Shown: positions 18,001 to 21,102, counted from the first letter of the stretch. The stretch is 60,165 bases of DNA from Candidatus Omnitrophota bacterium (GCA_030698625.1 JAUYMS010000007.1:1-60165), one strand, 5' to 3'. Translations and numbers: made by a program. Notes: generated from the sequence alone by a model not told the origin.

Positions 18001-18502
18001 GCTGCCAGTCCTCGATACCGTAATACAGGGTGTCCGCCTGATCATTTATGGATGCCACTTGAGCGCCGGTGATTTCACCACGGTCTTGGTAGCGCCCCAT
18101 GACGCGCTGCTTAATAAATTCATCCGGAAAAGTCTTGAGCAAAGTGGTATCGAGGGGGCCTTCTCCACCTTCCAATGCGACTAGGTCGACACCGTATTTC
18201 GCCTTGAGATAATCAATAAGGCGGCGGATATTCTGCTGGGCGTCGCGAACACCGTGCGCATCTTGAATGAATAAAACAGTCGGCGCATTCTGCGGGCCTT
18301 CGTGACGGTATTCAATGTTCGCTATGTTTTTAGGAATCTCGAGATTGCTAACCGTTAAAGGGAGAGGCGTCGGTGCCGGAACTACCGGAGAAGCTTGCGC
18401 GGAATCTATCCAGATAACACTTGTTAAAGAGAAGAGGAAAGTGGTTAGAATCGCCACCGCTTTGCGGCTACGATGAAAGAATTTACCCCATTGCCAGCGC
18501 AT
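1..18502 (-). CDS. Giant secreted multidomain (RSELR-linked) protein 1, C-terminus beyond window
   Basis: The minus frame starting at the ATG at 18502 reads open at every place translated down to position 1, giving more than 6,160 codons with no stop reached. The protein opens with a basic n-region and hydrophobic segment (signal peptide ending near SAQA, residue 37). A ChaN/TraB/Tiki-like domain follows (QDAH near residue 80, GGFH near 459). After that come modules separated by RSELR at residues 874, 1092, 1459, 1997, 2594, 2971, 4422 and 5863, plus RSELP at 781. Recognisable modules are a coiled coil (about 830-865), GNAT-like regions, a PRTase-like motif, an internal Tat-like motif (2009-2015), an HD-like domain, an adenosine deaminase-like domain (3390-3990), a GT9-like domain (4015-4390) and a phosphohistidine/ATP-grasp pair (5375-5860). 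An upstream in-frame TTG at 18547 has a better ribosome site (AAAGGAG, 4 nt away), so the start is uncertain. The function of the whole protein is unknown; a secreted polyprotein is an inference. Confidence 0.85.
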   Translation of the reverse strand, partial: MRWQWGKFFHRSRKAVAILTTFLFSLTSVIWIDSAQASPVVPAPTPLPLTVSNLEIPKNIANIEYRHEGPQNAPTVLFIQDAHGVRDAQQNIRRLIDYLKAKYGVDLVALEGGEGPLDTTLLKTFPDEFIKQRVMGRYQDRGEITGAQVASINDQADTLYYGIEDWQLYERNYLAYLRAVHSEEKIKARLRVIRDGLDSRRKETYSEALNRFHEQTDAFYRESTHLLDLLSYLRELRPFPDKAAAQKFLSRYPELGKMMESAKQDDAAQEESLDAGLRRMAMSFQEKYVARLSREDQMTFNGNAQAFRANSLDSGAFLKYLVETGETLGLNPRLSPKMKLLLGREEKLSKIKGTRLFDELEGYLLDLEEELITGADQRTLVEEYKRLRILEDMAALEITRNKMIEYQRNPEAHLQLLGAARDRVSFRPALDFYQAALDRDRAFHENLEKLMRREGKRTAVVLMGGFHAKGFERALKDRGFSYAVMTPAMNSLYGIETYRPVMQGKLSYGKYLKNNFYEAFTKHSTAQLVAEVKPPDLARTLKLWRDEVIRRLAREGRLDEASNYTKYLDLVINAYRDKLTAGTIGPAREELLKVLRAELGSFREDTFQDVWETFQHQVGVFSRDFFDLAKGGNLNLEKISTVWDRAGQSAPTTLGISLHGTIDKNFPSGSAVLNGVRYAGEADSLSKIIAESAPEYVPTPGAPAISPNIYATLDTMADAYSAFAGDVAVTPAMRANQALAGRVAGVVQQIKGTAQAVVQDVQPASATEALLGVAQTVTTLRSELPLAEQRKLTEQIIAAMVAEELRGEQETAKLADAAEVADASELRVQVDEMQEELAGLRGVNEQLAEIQVALAKLGAPAPAAVTADAEAVVRSELRLTDEEFEVLAKQVLDAQRWVGPKKAGEIKLTLVNAEDIADPVKKRMEEILYPNGRIIVEGLETGLGTVELAVRISREDWEGVKEELLKRAGQAKLRPTKEELAEQNAQRERQIAAERSAQEEERSRTNKAWAAQAENRLKQIRKYLNSQRSLLSKRMHQNERDIVLERIEGEDGYLAELLGIHREAVARDQTQVQDQARPVMALARIVRASLSRSELRNLPESADLSGRVDESRDQGSILTDEALSGFIRHVESAFSKVGGVKVTIEEAPSDELALLDLNGKAGDEVRGRVVSVVSDNGETLAKIALFDGRSIGENSLYLGQFRIWNRAGQVVLFSGVDAFREKTEFLTESGRVKAFLKERLSLEDADIDGRLQFLAGFTQEMVDRIPALAEDHARRRGSSKVTASDLQQAIDALKPERTLFPSQRYSGNIPQLNSLKLIRDGIKVIAEEAKRLGYDNVVGRVALPNAFPILKLYERLGFEFVDVVPAEKTDEFERVISRWESGRQDTSLGEFSWKLFDETWEAARLRGDTSVKSTIVRLRYAPFDDLEIGAKPVELRRTDQSAKGSLTNERNPGLAASSRSELRDGSLTATESAVADENIIFGSIVIANHPDLSAEVKDEFARQISAIDAEAFDGGQYVDTWKWFLNETKDPLGLERTIYALVDGNRVTGFIQVLTDTGNESYLELVATDASDGVSGRGTYLVDFYLNSLREQGTLNVHIGARTDASREWFNGSMRSTGYFRKAQEKRGIIESYRETQPNSFEVRLNPPIPRAESSVAVASFSTAPVPAKPLTYHADRVNEFRANDAFDARGKEVRGKIVDHLKAESVETHAEFLAQLQETVRALNEHLGDESYGVLYDYEAGKSKRWVRELARPFLARQPAVDIYNEEGLGTNYVQDAYQRFGVQKLVIFDDAMYSGLQVVDQVRDVLRGYARLGKDAEIIVAVPFVSTATDTEEDAETKLDRVLDEAADESGVDRDLFRSHYKVTLVSEHRKFSRLHDADPDISERDVLNAGILKSSTYYTAFAHRMPVMASLDPELAYLLDTIEKPYGERQSDFYRDDYFAHVEFSRRGSGTEGLARAAENAAAGSLERAALEHLVNVRRGETLPLTAWGRRDVRSELRMDDDSRLTRRDFLKVVSLGAISYFGFPATAIRSRGGNVVDARFIERVIRGVLEELDYVDDATVLFDLLREDRELGEFVLTQAFAEAFARDLNQINGELEVEDDAGNTYYVRTADVYGTLADWISPGLRQAVEAFRKATTLQQRYAAIDDIDFLFLTPKGVAIGFEHRVKDNKEQETELIPIFFRTETESDYRIVTAEGHKARVLIGVDGRGPIVEDKEAEAPQAALKKEKVRLKAFLGFQAGKYPIGIVNRSLSQFVGGRIYDALDAKDEDKFSHTEDLSDQDWRDHKDVLGRIGRSQLALLQKSFPKVDRNIIGRGIEESTVLNELVHAFMAALDREVVPAEEALSVLGEIAASKIPHGSLAEYINTVIDSPVDDSTDGKYGLWHARAIEAIYFKLVPQEKRRIIDTRSARWKPDKGARWAAIAAWGEALAAADAKEVSEYAAVGFRELATELYRDGKTTEVLVQNIDAARTELPLETASIMAEQRVIRALQAELKEANRNRISEHSRLAEWQQELGRNPFLVRAISSELIAATRKGLETARPGTTRGLDEEKTFAAAGELARRNPRAYAAVLRTVLSSLDANTPRERLAARSELRTDGAASKEFVRHTEGVALKEIGLKRYFAVSQTAAVGSRDVLSAKLFFLFEGRFGEEQSSRITAQNEAEWSAFGNAYGSPEKAWAELGKVRSRIAAIKENLKTAGESERLRLREELGQIQKDLKDWYFERQGRAPPRIILVPADDDSVIEFGDRLEREDYQSFEWNGPVGGDNVPFLAGRIESRGKEKLAAEADDADIRISAAALGRYVVQVNGKPHVLLTLAAKKFYETGEARYIPVGGGIHYASEFPADWASKSADQKIAWLKQTRLRQRFEQIFKMSKFEGDQKKDPEADVRATLPKTTFPTLRGVRVRKENLQLFLEEMDEWEKLVELGLEPPWQSLLRETGEELGPDEGKIFGNLESLFGTVPDFAKSRSELRMTTVDSIPIIRSLVDGLNFSADAKFLLSTFLEKQQSNAHKIPLLAPDLKHIARVAAYANGLLEDETQVKAILELFKIPLGSQNENALRVRRIVSAAVLFSNIGYAHEDLDVNDRDTYKDQAFFAVRILDEKFKAVLKKNLGLDDEGYGNFREAILRQGDSGHGAEDDDSQFAALAAENDIDIGGSDTDKYANPLTALLTVAGEIDVSKDRLKRWQRHKSVINTFVELSTDPEIQALNLQLRLLEIQRSQAVLRKDSDEASGIDGAIEIINGRIDSTLRFLLDRTFGSDGFRQRLERELTANGVPEDDLVRRKSALDAVRQGIQGISSSNFIWNVSSYGIESVTVDKAGQIVVVQQHEPSPLLGAVANLDEVRNFHANRLTRLFARINQSRNSNFRIRQDTTVADQELHDLTSQTLKADIHTHTNASVDFDVIWNERIIPNDPADFDDVLSRSEAKLNEVREKKGLPANVDLKGAFFAVHHAYNTVLAFVRTQQPDYERPGEANRTIRDAKAILRRSDLSLSGEEEKIIRAAIELYGRSKIFIYALYNFKEGPLTEFGSHYQATKTLYGLRTEAPLETHKRIVKSSLDSYKADRVSKVEHRSNIRDYETTENAIVAHLNAVNEWHDAQPDDDFEVEVSHVLSISKSAGKAGTAGESVGIVVDIHKRSLAEVLNGNGEAAYKTEQGQPTAVTNQQMLEFVVGIDAAGQEEGNPPDLFFDAFQRLETYNLELVRRGLTKYVIGKTFHLSESATDVTIESSIRYALDALYMRYFADITGENRAVLNRIGHGITIALRDYAQLIGHTRTERISERIKTIRFQLKLIQLGVPLIVTRAQLESELEKLKGRDGSEDIHYTYDRARTIDLATMAGFVRDKLIENDVVVETNPTSNVGISEFEHGYDDHHITTYLEDAYGDWLNKTREAIEQARKEALAKGEDAGALSAAIERLGEFGPRYLTTEAARKRRGQTVRVTVNTDDLTLFGTSLSKELYWVALENNLALEQVKKIIRDAHDSQIRDLAIKAYANRNPAELGARPEGNDLLNLKGVLGGEIREQVERVVVIMPNDAGLSYPALMGNVLLPVLKRNFPNAELRFYGKNIPQLLWSANENVVVAGRDALAQDFGILQEKNEKTLILSFQNELLQSDAASIAQAAHLAIDLGSFAIRYEDEGHEVYYYVRGSEAVAKVETVGDTIRERQLSLLEHLGFEPVADPNTPIHLTPEASSDALNESVASLKAELFPDGKVKPLLFVNMLKGTGGVFVEPWRERVWLEALRKIAAESDVKIVFNEGPESWKEKRASAVLAKFHDEIASIDGADVQAVGHNDVLRIAALLRIVSETGGVLLNEQSGPTHLAPLFGVNEVLLLIPTLQYSELIDERDNLKQLHFIASDGAAADKVAEAVAALVGRPVVLTPPAFAETEEPNSEVREDLGDRLARLETVARSQVSEEDKDRSELRADDWRPIPDAVVDEVRSLAEQRQDDGPVKDVYRTLLRKIERGRRVDPNDPFKLTLADIELARLIAGWIILIPKDQWTGESTEALFREAATNYFAENPNNLPSGVPSLQAYLDGDNEVTRVQKISAGKAGEVRLGLLGRIFADEAQMPAELRRGGLGRGNGYNLAESRGNSNKAKATNHARLTLAEDSRLAVRLLRWAGAIVYGLAARASWNWLAQRTVGFYDQKIDVEKHLYQSFIRNAERTGSGNALVSQMATYLKLQNTSFSGLAVQNLEYVLTRLYGARFAAEARELLPRLENMSVGGRFGSWQETPFVTRRAAKEFLGELRTLRDAVGYEEYDAFAGSLTKAAALGSFVVNPTHQERVQIDRQSGTIPLGLVPDGSIVSALNPAGMNVRRLSARRYFAAQASTVNNREQEKLKGELKLYEALVDANFAALRLLPNLHEAGLASLDAQVQRMLDAYLEAARNLSEKQSEAARIQAKWIELKAQARRVDWSDVQDIRAKITGLGAAARVLENVSSYHSFINFLHQKGFLPFYSLAERANANLKVTLANKSLNITDLSQSAIVQNGKVNSPLLRLIMEAIQEEQENDIRSNLVVSDDTLFGTLELGEHRAEIHAKLAPPEEGGIISVRYKENVVGSPGRIAFLTAVFQSLGLHIDEGTGILNVVLDKDHYAKSAVDIEKTLREVIRVLYSVSDYDFVVKNEEHGIEAAQVYLEAGGLSVFDAASSFGSRHVVGLGALASINARLVSLGLEPIEGLEQLNILGLPFVELTQRDADRYINVPIDRRLALGSLIWDGRGNLVVNPNYQPIDDILGDFESGHGESVMLAADTVVALDPLIEYEAVAMIGDLVVQVGTLESTKGTPLLVTVLRDPDTNVAKFARVVERGPEGEFSQAWSPQQIRNEAEARGFQPNELEDSITAETVKSSLGRLTRAPAIEVEAGVVVLKGVAVSAGRVSGPLSFAKKEAEQEGQILFTQSTQPDDVPALITYSAIVTPGASSTAHAAVVASEFGIPYVGLPNAELIEEGGEKVWRVTSYEAGEGQTEGAFWVARTLTRRETDIRIDSKIEVDGTNGVVRVETEAGALARSASARVETAAVSLPAAEVTQPVSLAEARPEAVLPLGELGAQDVLSGGGKGANLGFLESLAARLGFKVARGFVVTTAGFEQFVSNSGIREKLSELVGQADESAIRDLFLGSVAAAAALGRKIAALARGFRPRVAWWAVRSSNVSEDSKAASFAGAGATKLFVPTKDLTSAVAEVFASFATNRARVYREAVLPAGEGIAPQAVVIQEMIDSDISGTLFTADKVTNDTSRFVINATYGQGEALVSGLVEADQYVTSAEFGHEIDPVDGSKQVLGRKRVRTVRDPSGSGTTEVSTPLSLRGRRVLTRAQTERLSEIGRGIRDEFGYEVDIEFAIKDGEIYILQVRPITTLKGLKARSELRSDAGQGNAGLPVLLSDIFGAILQKARFQLRGFRNLNLVSDLLRNPAINEKQKKVYLDSFVEAIKGLKAGERGEALGIVRRLIADGVRGDFPLPALLEISLADFQAAIAQSNKSAADQNREFIEYIFKYVPGNEGAAAFHAIQPRFEQAAVAYAARFLSAGWDKIDAEFASRDQLRAEIQPSVNAFRITSLLTMVNDEAALSSFADAIGLQGERKSIFVKNRILIAEFGKSFTDDQINVISNLASVLPRDEGYAVPWLESLWMVELDSKGIFAGLADGRHIYVNREIEKFDRVSEREQKRM
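902..916 (-). repeat. RSELR linker motif (giant 1, residue 5863)
   Basis: Encodes RSELR (codons CGC TCC GAG CTA AGG). It lies immediately after the ATP-grasp domain and before a helical region of unknown function that runs to the window edge. Confidence 0.85.
925..2400 (-). other. Phosphohistidine plus PPDK_N-type ATP-grasp module (glucan water dikinase order)
   Basis: Reading leftward, the segment begins with LKGVAVSAGRVSGPLSF and then TPGASSTAHAAVVASEFGIP. This is the swivelling phosphohistidine domain of PEP-utilising enzymes, with the predicted phosphorylated His at codon 2224-2222 (residue 5427). About 130 residues on comes GGGKGANLGFLESL, then RSSNVSEDS, IQEMIDSDISGTLFTAD, ATYGQGEALVSG and LQVRPIT, the hallmarks of the pyruvate-phosphate dikinase N-terminal ATP-grasp domain. 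PpsA and PPDK place the ATP-grasp first. The His-then-ATP-grasp order here is that of glucan/phosphoglucan water dikinases. No PEP/pyruvate-binding barrel is seen. The substrate is unknown. Confidence 0.8.
5225..5239 (-). repeat. RSELR linker motif (giant 1, residue 4422)
   Basis: Encodes RSELR (CGA TCC GAA TTA CGA), following the GT9-like domain. A weaker echo, PAELRR, occurs near position 4772. Confidence 0.85.
5340..6470 (-). other. GT9 (heptosyltransferase-like) domain in giant 1
   Basis: The module starts with a Rossmann-like strand and VVVIMPNDAGLSYPAL, followed by LKRNFPNAELRFYGKN. It ends with the segment NEQSGPTHLAPLFGV, which resembles the donor-site motif (D/T-SGxxHLAAAFG) of family 9 glycosyltransferases such as ADP-heptose:LPS heptosyltransferases. 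Length of about 370 residues fits that family. Activity is not certain because the usual acidic residue before SG is Gln here. Confidence 0.6.
6480..8340 (-). other. Adenosine deaminase-like domain in giant 1
   Basis: The module contains the landmarks of the adenosine/AMP deaminase family in order: metal-binding ADIHTHTNAS (Asp codon at 8326, residue 3393), RIGHGITIAL near 7235, ETNPTSNVGISEF near 6930 and VTVNTDDLTLFGTSLSKE near 6655. The last of these carries the double Asp of the active site. It is followed by the usual C-terminal helices. The span of about 600 residues is longer than a bacterial Add (about 340), with extra sequence between the first and second motifs. Metal ligands look intact, so it may be an active deaminase, but the substrate cannot be read from the sequence. 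Confidence 0.75.
9180..9460 (-). other. HD-like domain, catalytic pair replaced
   Basis: The pattern HIARVAAYANGL, then VSAAVLFSNIGYAHED, then AFFAVRILDEKF follows the layout of HD phosphohydrolases (H, HD, helical bundle). The HD pair that is usually in a LLHDIG context reads SN in LFSNIG, so the domain is probably catalytically dead if the assignment is right. Confidence 0.4.
9578..9592 (-). repeat. RSELR linker motif (giant 1, residue 2971)
   Basis: Encodes RSELR (CGC TCA GAG TTG CGC), preceding the HD-like domain. Confidence 0.85.
10709..10723 (-). repeat. RSELR linker motif (giant 1, residue 2594)
   Basis: Encodes RSELR (CGC TCC GAG TTG CGG) between two modules that I do not recognise. 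Confidence 0.85.
12400..12499 (-). other. Internal twin-arginine (Tat)-like signal in giant 1
   Basis: Directly after RSELR the reading frame gives MDDDSRLTRRDFLK followed by VVSLGAISYFGFPATA (residues 2002-2031). TRRDFLK matches the Tat consensus S/T-R-R-x-F-L-K exactly, and a moderately hydrophobic stretch ending in an A-x-A site follows, as in a real Tat signal peptide. I checked this stretch codon by codon. A signal peptide about 2,000 residues into a protein is very unusual. Confidence 0.75.
12500..12514 (-). repeat. RSELR linker motif (giant 1, residue 1997)
   Basis: Encodes RSELR (CGT TCT GAG TTG CGG). The next residue is Met, followed by an acidic stretch and then a twin-arginine motif. 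Confidence 0.85.
12990..13260 (-). other. PRTase-like motif region in giant 1
   Basis: The segment VQKLVIFDDAMYSGLQVVDQ near 13130 resembles the PRPP loop of type I phosphoribosyltransferases (four hydrophobic residues, DD, three small/variable residues, TG). It is flanked by a strand ending in VAVPFVST. The fold assignment is by motif only. Confidence 0.4.
13640..14070 (-). other. GNAT acetyltransferase-like domain in giant 1
   Basis: After the RSELR at 14128 comes IIFGSIVIA, then GFIQVLTDTGNESYLELVA and GVSGRGTYLVDFYL. This fits beta strand 4 and the acetyl-CoA pyrophosphate loop (R/Q-x-x-G-x-G/A) of GNAT enzymes, and TGYFRKA resembles the C-terminal strand. The preceding module has a second GNAT-like tail (near 14420-14500: ILKLYERLGFEFV). 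Confidence 0.5.
14114..14128 (-). repeat. RSELR linker motif (giant 1, residue 1459)
   Basis: Encodes RSELR (CGC TCC GAG CTG CGG), separating the two GNAT-like regions. Confidence 0.85.
15215..15229 (-). repeat. RSELR linker motif (giant 1, residue 1092)
   Basis: Encodes RSELR (CGC TCC GAA CTG CGC), after a charged coiled-coil-like module. Confidence 0.85.
15869..15883 (-). repeat. RSELR linker motif (giant 1, residue 874)
   Basis: Encodes RSELR (CGC TCG GAG CTC CGT). It ends an Ala-rich coiled-coil module, within which ASELR also occurs near 16035. Confidence 0.85.
16148..16162 (-). repeat. Variant RSELP motif (giant 1, residue 781)
   Basis: Encodes RSELP (CGA TCC GAG TTG CCC), a one-residue variant at the boundary between the N-terminal region and the coiled-coil module. 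Confidence 0.6.
16800..18270 (-). other. ChaN/TraB/Tiki-like N-terminal domain of giant 1
   Basis: The segment starts with a beta strand leading into FIQDAHGVRDAQQNI, then KYGVDLVALEGGEGPLD. About 380 residues later comes VVLMGGFHAKGF, followed by the segment TLKLWRDEVIRRL. The same landmarks occur in the same order and spacing in giant 2 (IQDAHANYEAQ, GVRLAGLEGSSGRLD, LLAGGFHTERM, TLKLWRDHIIKSL). The pattern of an early acidic/His motif, an invariant EG and a late GxH resembles the ChaN/TraB/EreA/Tiki superfamily, whose members include metal-dependent hydrolases and haem-binding proteins. The assignment to that superfamily is by motif only; the homology between the two giants is clear. Confidence 0.6.
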
Positions 18503-18551
18503 GATACTTTCGCGGTAAGACAATCGATGCAAAGTCTTACCCCACAACGTA

Positions 18552-18571
18552 CTCCTTTCACTTCGGAAGTG
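18552..18571 (-). promoter_or_regulatory. Shine-Dalgarno with adjoining inverted repeat, giant 1 leader
   Basis: AAAGGAG (18558-18552) lies 4 nt before an in-frame TTG (18547) and directly abuts the inverted repeat CACTTCCGAAGTG (18571-18559). The ATG at 18502 has no comparable site. The hairpin could mask or expose the ribosome site. Confidence 0.4.
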
Positions 18572-18637
18572 CCGCTACGCTACGCTCGCATAGTTAATAC
18601 TTTTTATAGATCTTTTGCTTCTACTAGATTATCGCAT

Positions 18638-18686
18638 CTATTGAGTGTTATTATAAGATACAGAGATACTATTGATAGCTATTGAT
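18638..18686 (-). repeat. Three helically phased TCAATAG repeats around the giant 1 -10
   Basis: Copies of (A/C)TCAATAG lie at 18686-18679, 18676-18669 and 18645-18638, spaced 10 and 31 bp apart on the same strand, flanking the TATAAT. The roughly integral helical spacing suggests a regulator-binding array. The stretch is AT-rich, so chance occurrence is possible. Confidence 0.35.
18650..18655 (-). promoter_or_regulatory. Putative -10 (TATAAT) for giant 1
   Basis: A perfect TATAAT lies in an AT-rich intergenic stretch (18503-18757) about 100 nt before the start of giant 1. There is no good -35 at 17 nt (CTATCA). The same 255-bp gap otherwise holds only the TCAATAG repeats and the leader hairpin. 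Confidence 0.4.
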
Positions 18687-18757
18687 TGTTAATTAGTAAG
18701 GATGTTGCACTGGAATTAATGGTTTTTTGGTATTTTGCAGGTAAATCAGGAGATCTT

Positions 18758-19423
18758 TTAACGAATGTCGGGGTACAGCTTTTCCTTGGCCGGAAGCACA
18801 TCAAAACCGGAGAAATACAGGGCCACCAAGAAGAGGTTGATCCATTTCTGCCGGAGGTTCCCTGTCTGAATAAAGCGGCGGGCACTGGTTATTACGGGGT
18901 CCTTAATGATCACGGGATTCGTCACCGACCTCAGCCTCTTGTAGAAGTCGATGTCCTCGAACGGCGCATCCTCACGAAAGCCCGACATAGAATCAAACAA
19001 GCCACGAGTAAGAAAGAAGGCCTGGTCTCCATAGGAGAAGAAGTGAAACCGGGTGTAGGATGCATAAAAGCGAAGCCAGAAGCCTGGACTATCGAAGCTC
19101 AAACGAAACCGACCCGCCTTTCTTCCGCCGGCAATCTCGGCCTTTGCAAGCTCGAGACCCCGCGCCGGCAGCAGAGTATCGGCATGCAAGAAAAGCAGGA
19201 TATCCCCCGTCGCTCGCTCGGCACCTTCGTTCATCTGCCGCGCTCGCCCCTTGCCCGTGCTTATCACCGAAGCCCAGCGGCCCGCTATGTCCAGCGTTCC
19301 GTCAGTACTGCCCCCATCGGCCACAATGACCTCATCCGGATGGTGGTTCTCCACCAGGGTGCGGAGTGTCTGATCTAAAGTCTTTTCTTCATTCCAGGTA
19401 GGGACAATAACGGAAATCTTCAA
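18758..19423 (-). CDS. Family 2 glycosyltransferase (TIGR04283-like)
   Basis: A 221-aa GT-A glycosyltransferase. It starts KISVIVPTWNEEKTLDQTL, has DEVIVADGGSTDGT (nucleotide-binding Asp) and FLHADTLLP (the HAD variant of the DxD motif, typical of the TIGR04283 arsenosugar-type subgroup), and ends with a hydrophobic C-terminal segment (KWINLFLVALYFSGF). Length fits that subgroup. Translation starts at a TTG (19423) whose bases overlap the TGA stop of the preceding small gene (TTGA), so it is probably translationally coupled to it. The arsenosugar role belongs to characterised relatives in arsenic gene clusters. No arsenic genes lie here, so the sugar acceptor is unknown. Confidence 0.85.
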   Translation of the reverse strand: MKISVIVPTWNEEKTLDQTLRTLVENHHPDEVIVADGGSTDGTLDIAGRWASVISTGKGRARQMNEGAERATGDILLFLHADTLLPARGLELAKAEIAGGRKAGRFRLSFDSPGFWLRFYASYTRFHFFSYGDQAFFLTRGLFDSMSGFREDAPFEDIDFYKRLRSVTNPVIIKDPVITSARRFIQTGNLRQKWINLFLVALYFSGFDVLPAKEKLYPDIR

Positions 19424-19524
19424 CGCTTACTGGATTTCCCGAGGATCTTTGCATACGAGTAAACCATGAGGACGATAATTGAAACCCAACTAACGATCAT
19501 AAATACCCAACCGGCCGATGTCAT
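19420..19524 (-). CDS. MetS-like NSS transporter small subunit (34 aa)
   Basis: A 34-residue single-span membrane peptide beginning MTSAGWVFMIVSWVSIIVLM and ending in a basic tail KILGKSSKR. It begins at the ATG at 19524, which overlaps the stop codon of the transporter gene (TGATG), with GAGGG eight nucleotides upstream. Tiny one-helix subunits encoded directly after NSS transporters are known from the methionine/alanine importer MetPS of Corynebacterium, where the small subunit is needed for transport. Placement, size and topology all fit, so this is the likely partner of the preceding transporter. Sequence identity to known MetS cannot be judged here. Confidence 0.7.
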   Translation of the reverse strand: MTSAGWVFMIVSWVSIIVLMVYSYAKILGKSSKR

Positions 19525-21095
19525 CAGGGCACCCTCTTTCGGATTACATGCTTTCGCTGCCAGGCAATTCGCACGGAAATTAACATGACGACTAAAATAA
19601 GGCCCAAAAGAAACCGCGCGAACCAAATGTAAGCATAATTTTCTGCCGGTACACCCTTCATCAAAAGGACATCGATACCGTCTTGGAAAAACCAAAATCC
19701 CAGTAGGATGATCAGATAGATGGGCGTCACGTACTTCATAATGTAATAAAAAACCCTGGGCAGTTTGATATCTGCGCCTGCCATGATTTCTTTGAACGCA
19801 TTATCCGCTCCGAACACCCAGAAAAAAAGCACCACTTCGATAATCGCAAAAACGACCAGTCCTAAAGTCCCGATCCAAAAATCCATTTCATTAAGAAATC
19901 CGTACTTCAGGAAGAAAATCACGGGCTGTGTCAGGATCAAAATGACCACGCCGATTATCAGCGCAGCGGTTTTTCGTTTCAACTTAAACTCCTCCTGCAA
20001 AAAGGCCATAAGAGGCTGGGCCATCGCCACCGAAGAGGTAATTCCCGCTAGAAACAACAGGAAGAACCACAGTGTTCCAAACAGCTGCCCGAGCGGCAGT
20101 TGCTGCATGATAATCGGCATGGCGAAAAAACCGAGGTCAAATGCGCCGCTTGCGGCAATCTCCTGTGTCTGAGCCAAACCGAAAAAAGCCACCGTAACCG
20201 GAATGGCAATCGCGCCGCCGAGACACACTTCTGCGAAGCCGTTCGTGCTGCTAGTCGCCAAACCGGACAATACCACATCATCCTTTTCCGACAGATAACT
20301 CGCATACGTTTGAATCGCACCAAAGCCCACACTCAAGGTGAAGAAGATCTGGCCGGTCGCCGCCAACCACACCTTACTCTGGGATAAGATAGACAAGTCC
20401 GGATTCCATATGAAGCCGAAACCATTCAGGACATTCCGTTCAGGATAAGCGGGGTCCGGCGTACCGAGCGTGCACACGCGTATGACCAACACGACACCGA
20501 AAAGGATGATGAGAGGAATCGCAATCTTCGCGAGCATCTCAATCCCCTTACTGATGCCGCGGGACAGAATCCAAATGACCAACCCGAGAGTAATAAGGTA
20601 GAAGAGGTAGGCGGAACCGATTCCTGAGAAATACTGGTTGGAAACCTTCCCCTGATACGCTGAAAGAAAATCAACCATCCCCTGATAATTTTCGATGCCC
20701 AGATAAGCGCCGGTGAATGAAAACACGCTATAGGCCAATGTCCAGGATACGATATAGGTGTAGTAGAGAACCAACGCGAAGGGAATAACAATACCAATGG
20801 CGCCCAGATACTTAGCGAGCGGATGCTTCCAAAGATAATGAAACATGCCCGGCGTCGTACCATGCCCATATCGCCCGCCGAACCGCCCTATGCCCCACTC
20901 CGTCCACATGAGGGGAATTCCCAAGAGGACGAACGCCACAAAATAAGGGATCATGAACGCACCTCCGCCGTTGTCGGCGACCTGCACGGGAAAACGCAGA
21001 AAGTTTCCCAACCCGACTGCGTTCGCCGACATAGCGAGGACAATACCGAGCTGCGTCCCCCACCTTTCTCTGCCCTTAGTGCGTCCCTTCTTCAC
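19524..21095 (-). CDS. Sodium-dependent neurotransmitter:symporter (NSS/SNF) family transporter
   Basis: About 523 aa from a GTG at 21095, placed 7 nt after the stop of the upstream gene. The first helix carries the NSS signature WGTQLGIVLAMSANAVGLGNFLRFP, shown here only by its parts SANAVGLGN and LRFP, with the unwound GLGN substrate/Na+ site as in LeuT. GGGAFMIPY follows in helix 2. About 11-12 transmembrane segments are visible, with conserved FFTLSVGFG in helix 6 and the SxxxG region in helix 8. Members import amino acids or related compounds with Na+. The downstream MetS-like subunit suggests a methionine/alanine-type substrate, which is an inference. The 33 extra N-terminal residues of the longest reading overlap the previous gene, are Arg-rich and are unlikely to be translated. 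Confidence 0.9.
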   Translation of the reverse strand: MKKGRTKGRERWGTQLGIVLAMSANAVGLGNFLRFPVQVADNGGGAFMIPYFVAFVLLGIPLMWTEWGIGRFGGRYGHGTTPGMFHYLWKHPLAKYLGAIGIVIPFALVLYYTYIVSWTLAYSVFSFTGAYLGIENYQGMVDFLSAYQGKVSNQYFSGIGSAYLFYLITLGLVIWILSRGISKGIEMLAKIAIPLIILFGVVLVIRVCTLGTPDPAYPERNVLNGFGFIWNPDLSILSQSKVWLAATGQIFFTLSVGFGAIQTYASYLSEKDDVVLSGLATSSTNGFAEVCLGGAIAIPVTVAFFGLAQTQEIAASGAFDLGFFAMPIIMQQLPLGQLFGTLWFFLLFLAGITSSVAMAQPLMAFLQEEFKLKRKTAALIIGVVILILTQPVIFFLKYGFLNEMDFWIGTLGLVVFAIIEVVLFFWVFGADNAFKEIMAGADIKLPRVFYYIMKYVTPIYLIILLGFWFFQDGIDVLLMKGVPAENYAYIWFARFLLGLILVVMLISVRIAWQRKHVIRKRVP

Positions 21096-21102
21096 CCTGA
21101 AG

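Noticed and set aside
18503-18757. A rho-independent terminator after the family 2 glycosyltransferase
   Set aside because: The gap is AT-rich, but no GC stem followed by a T run was found.
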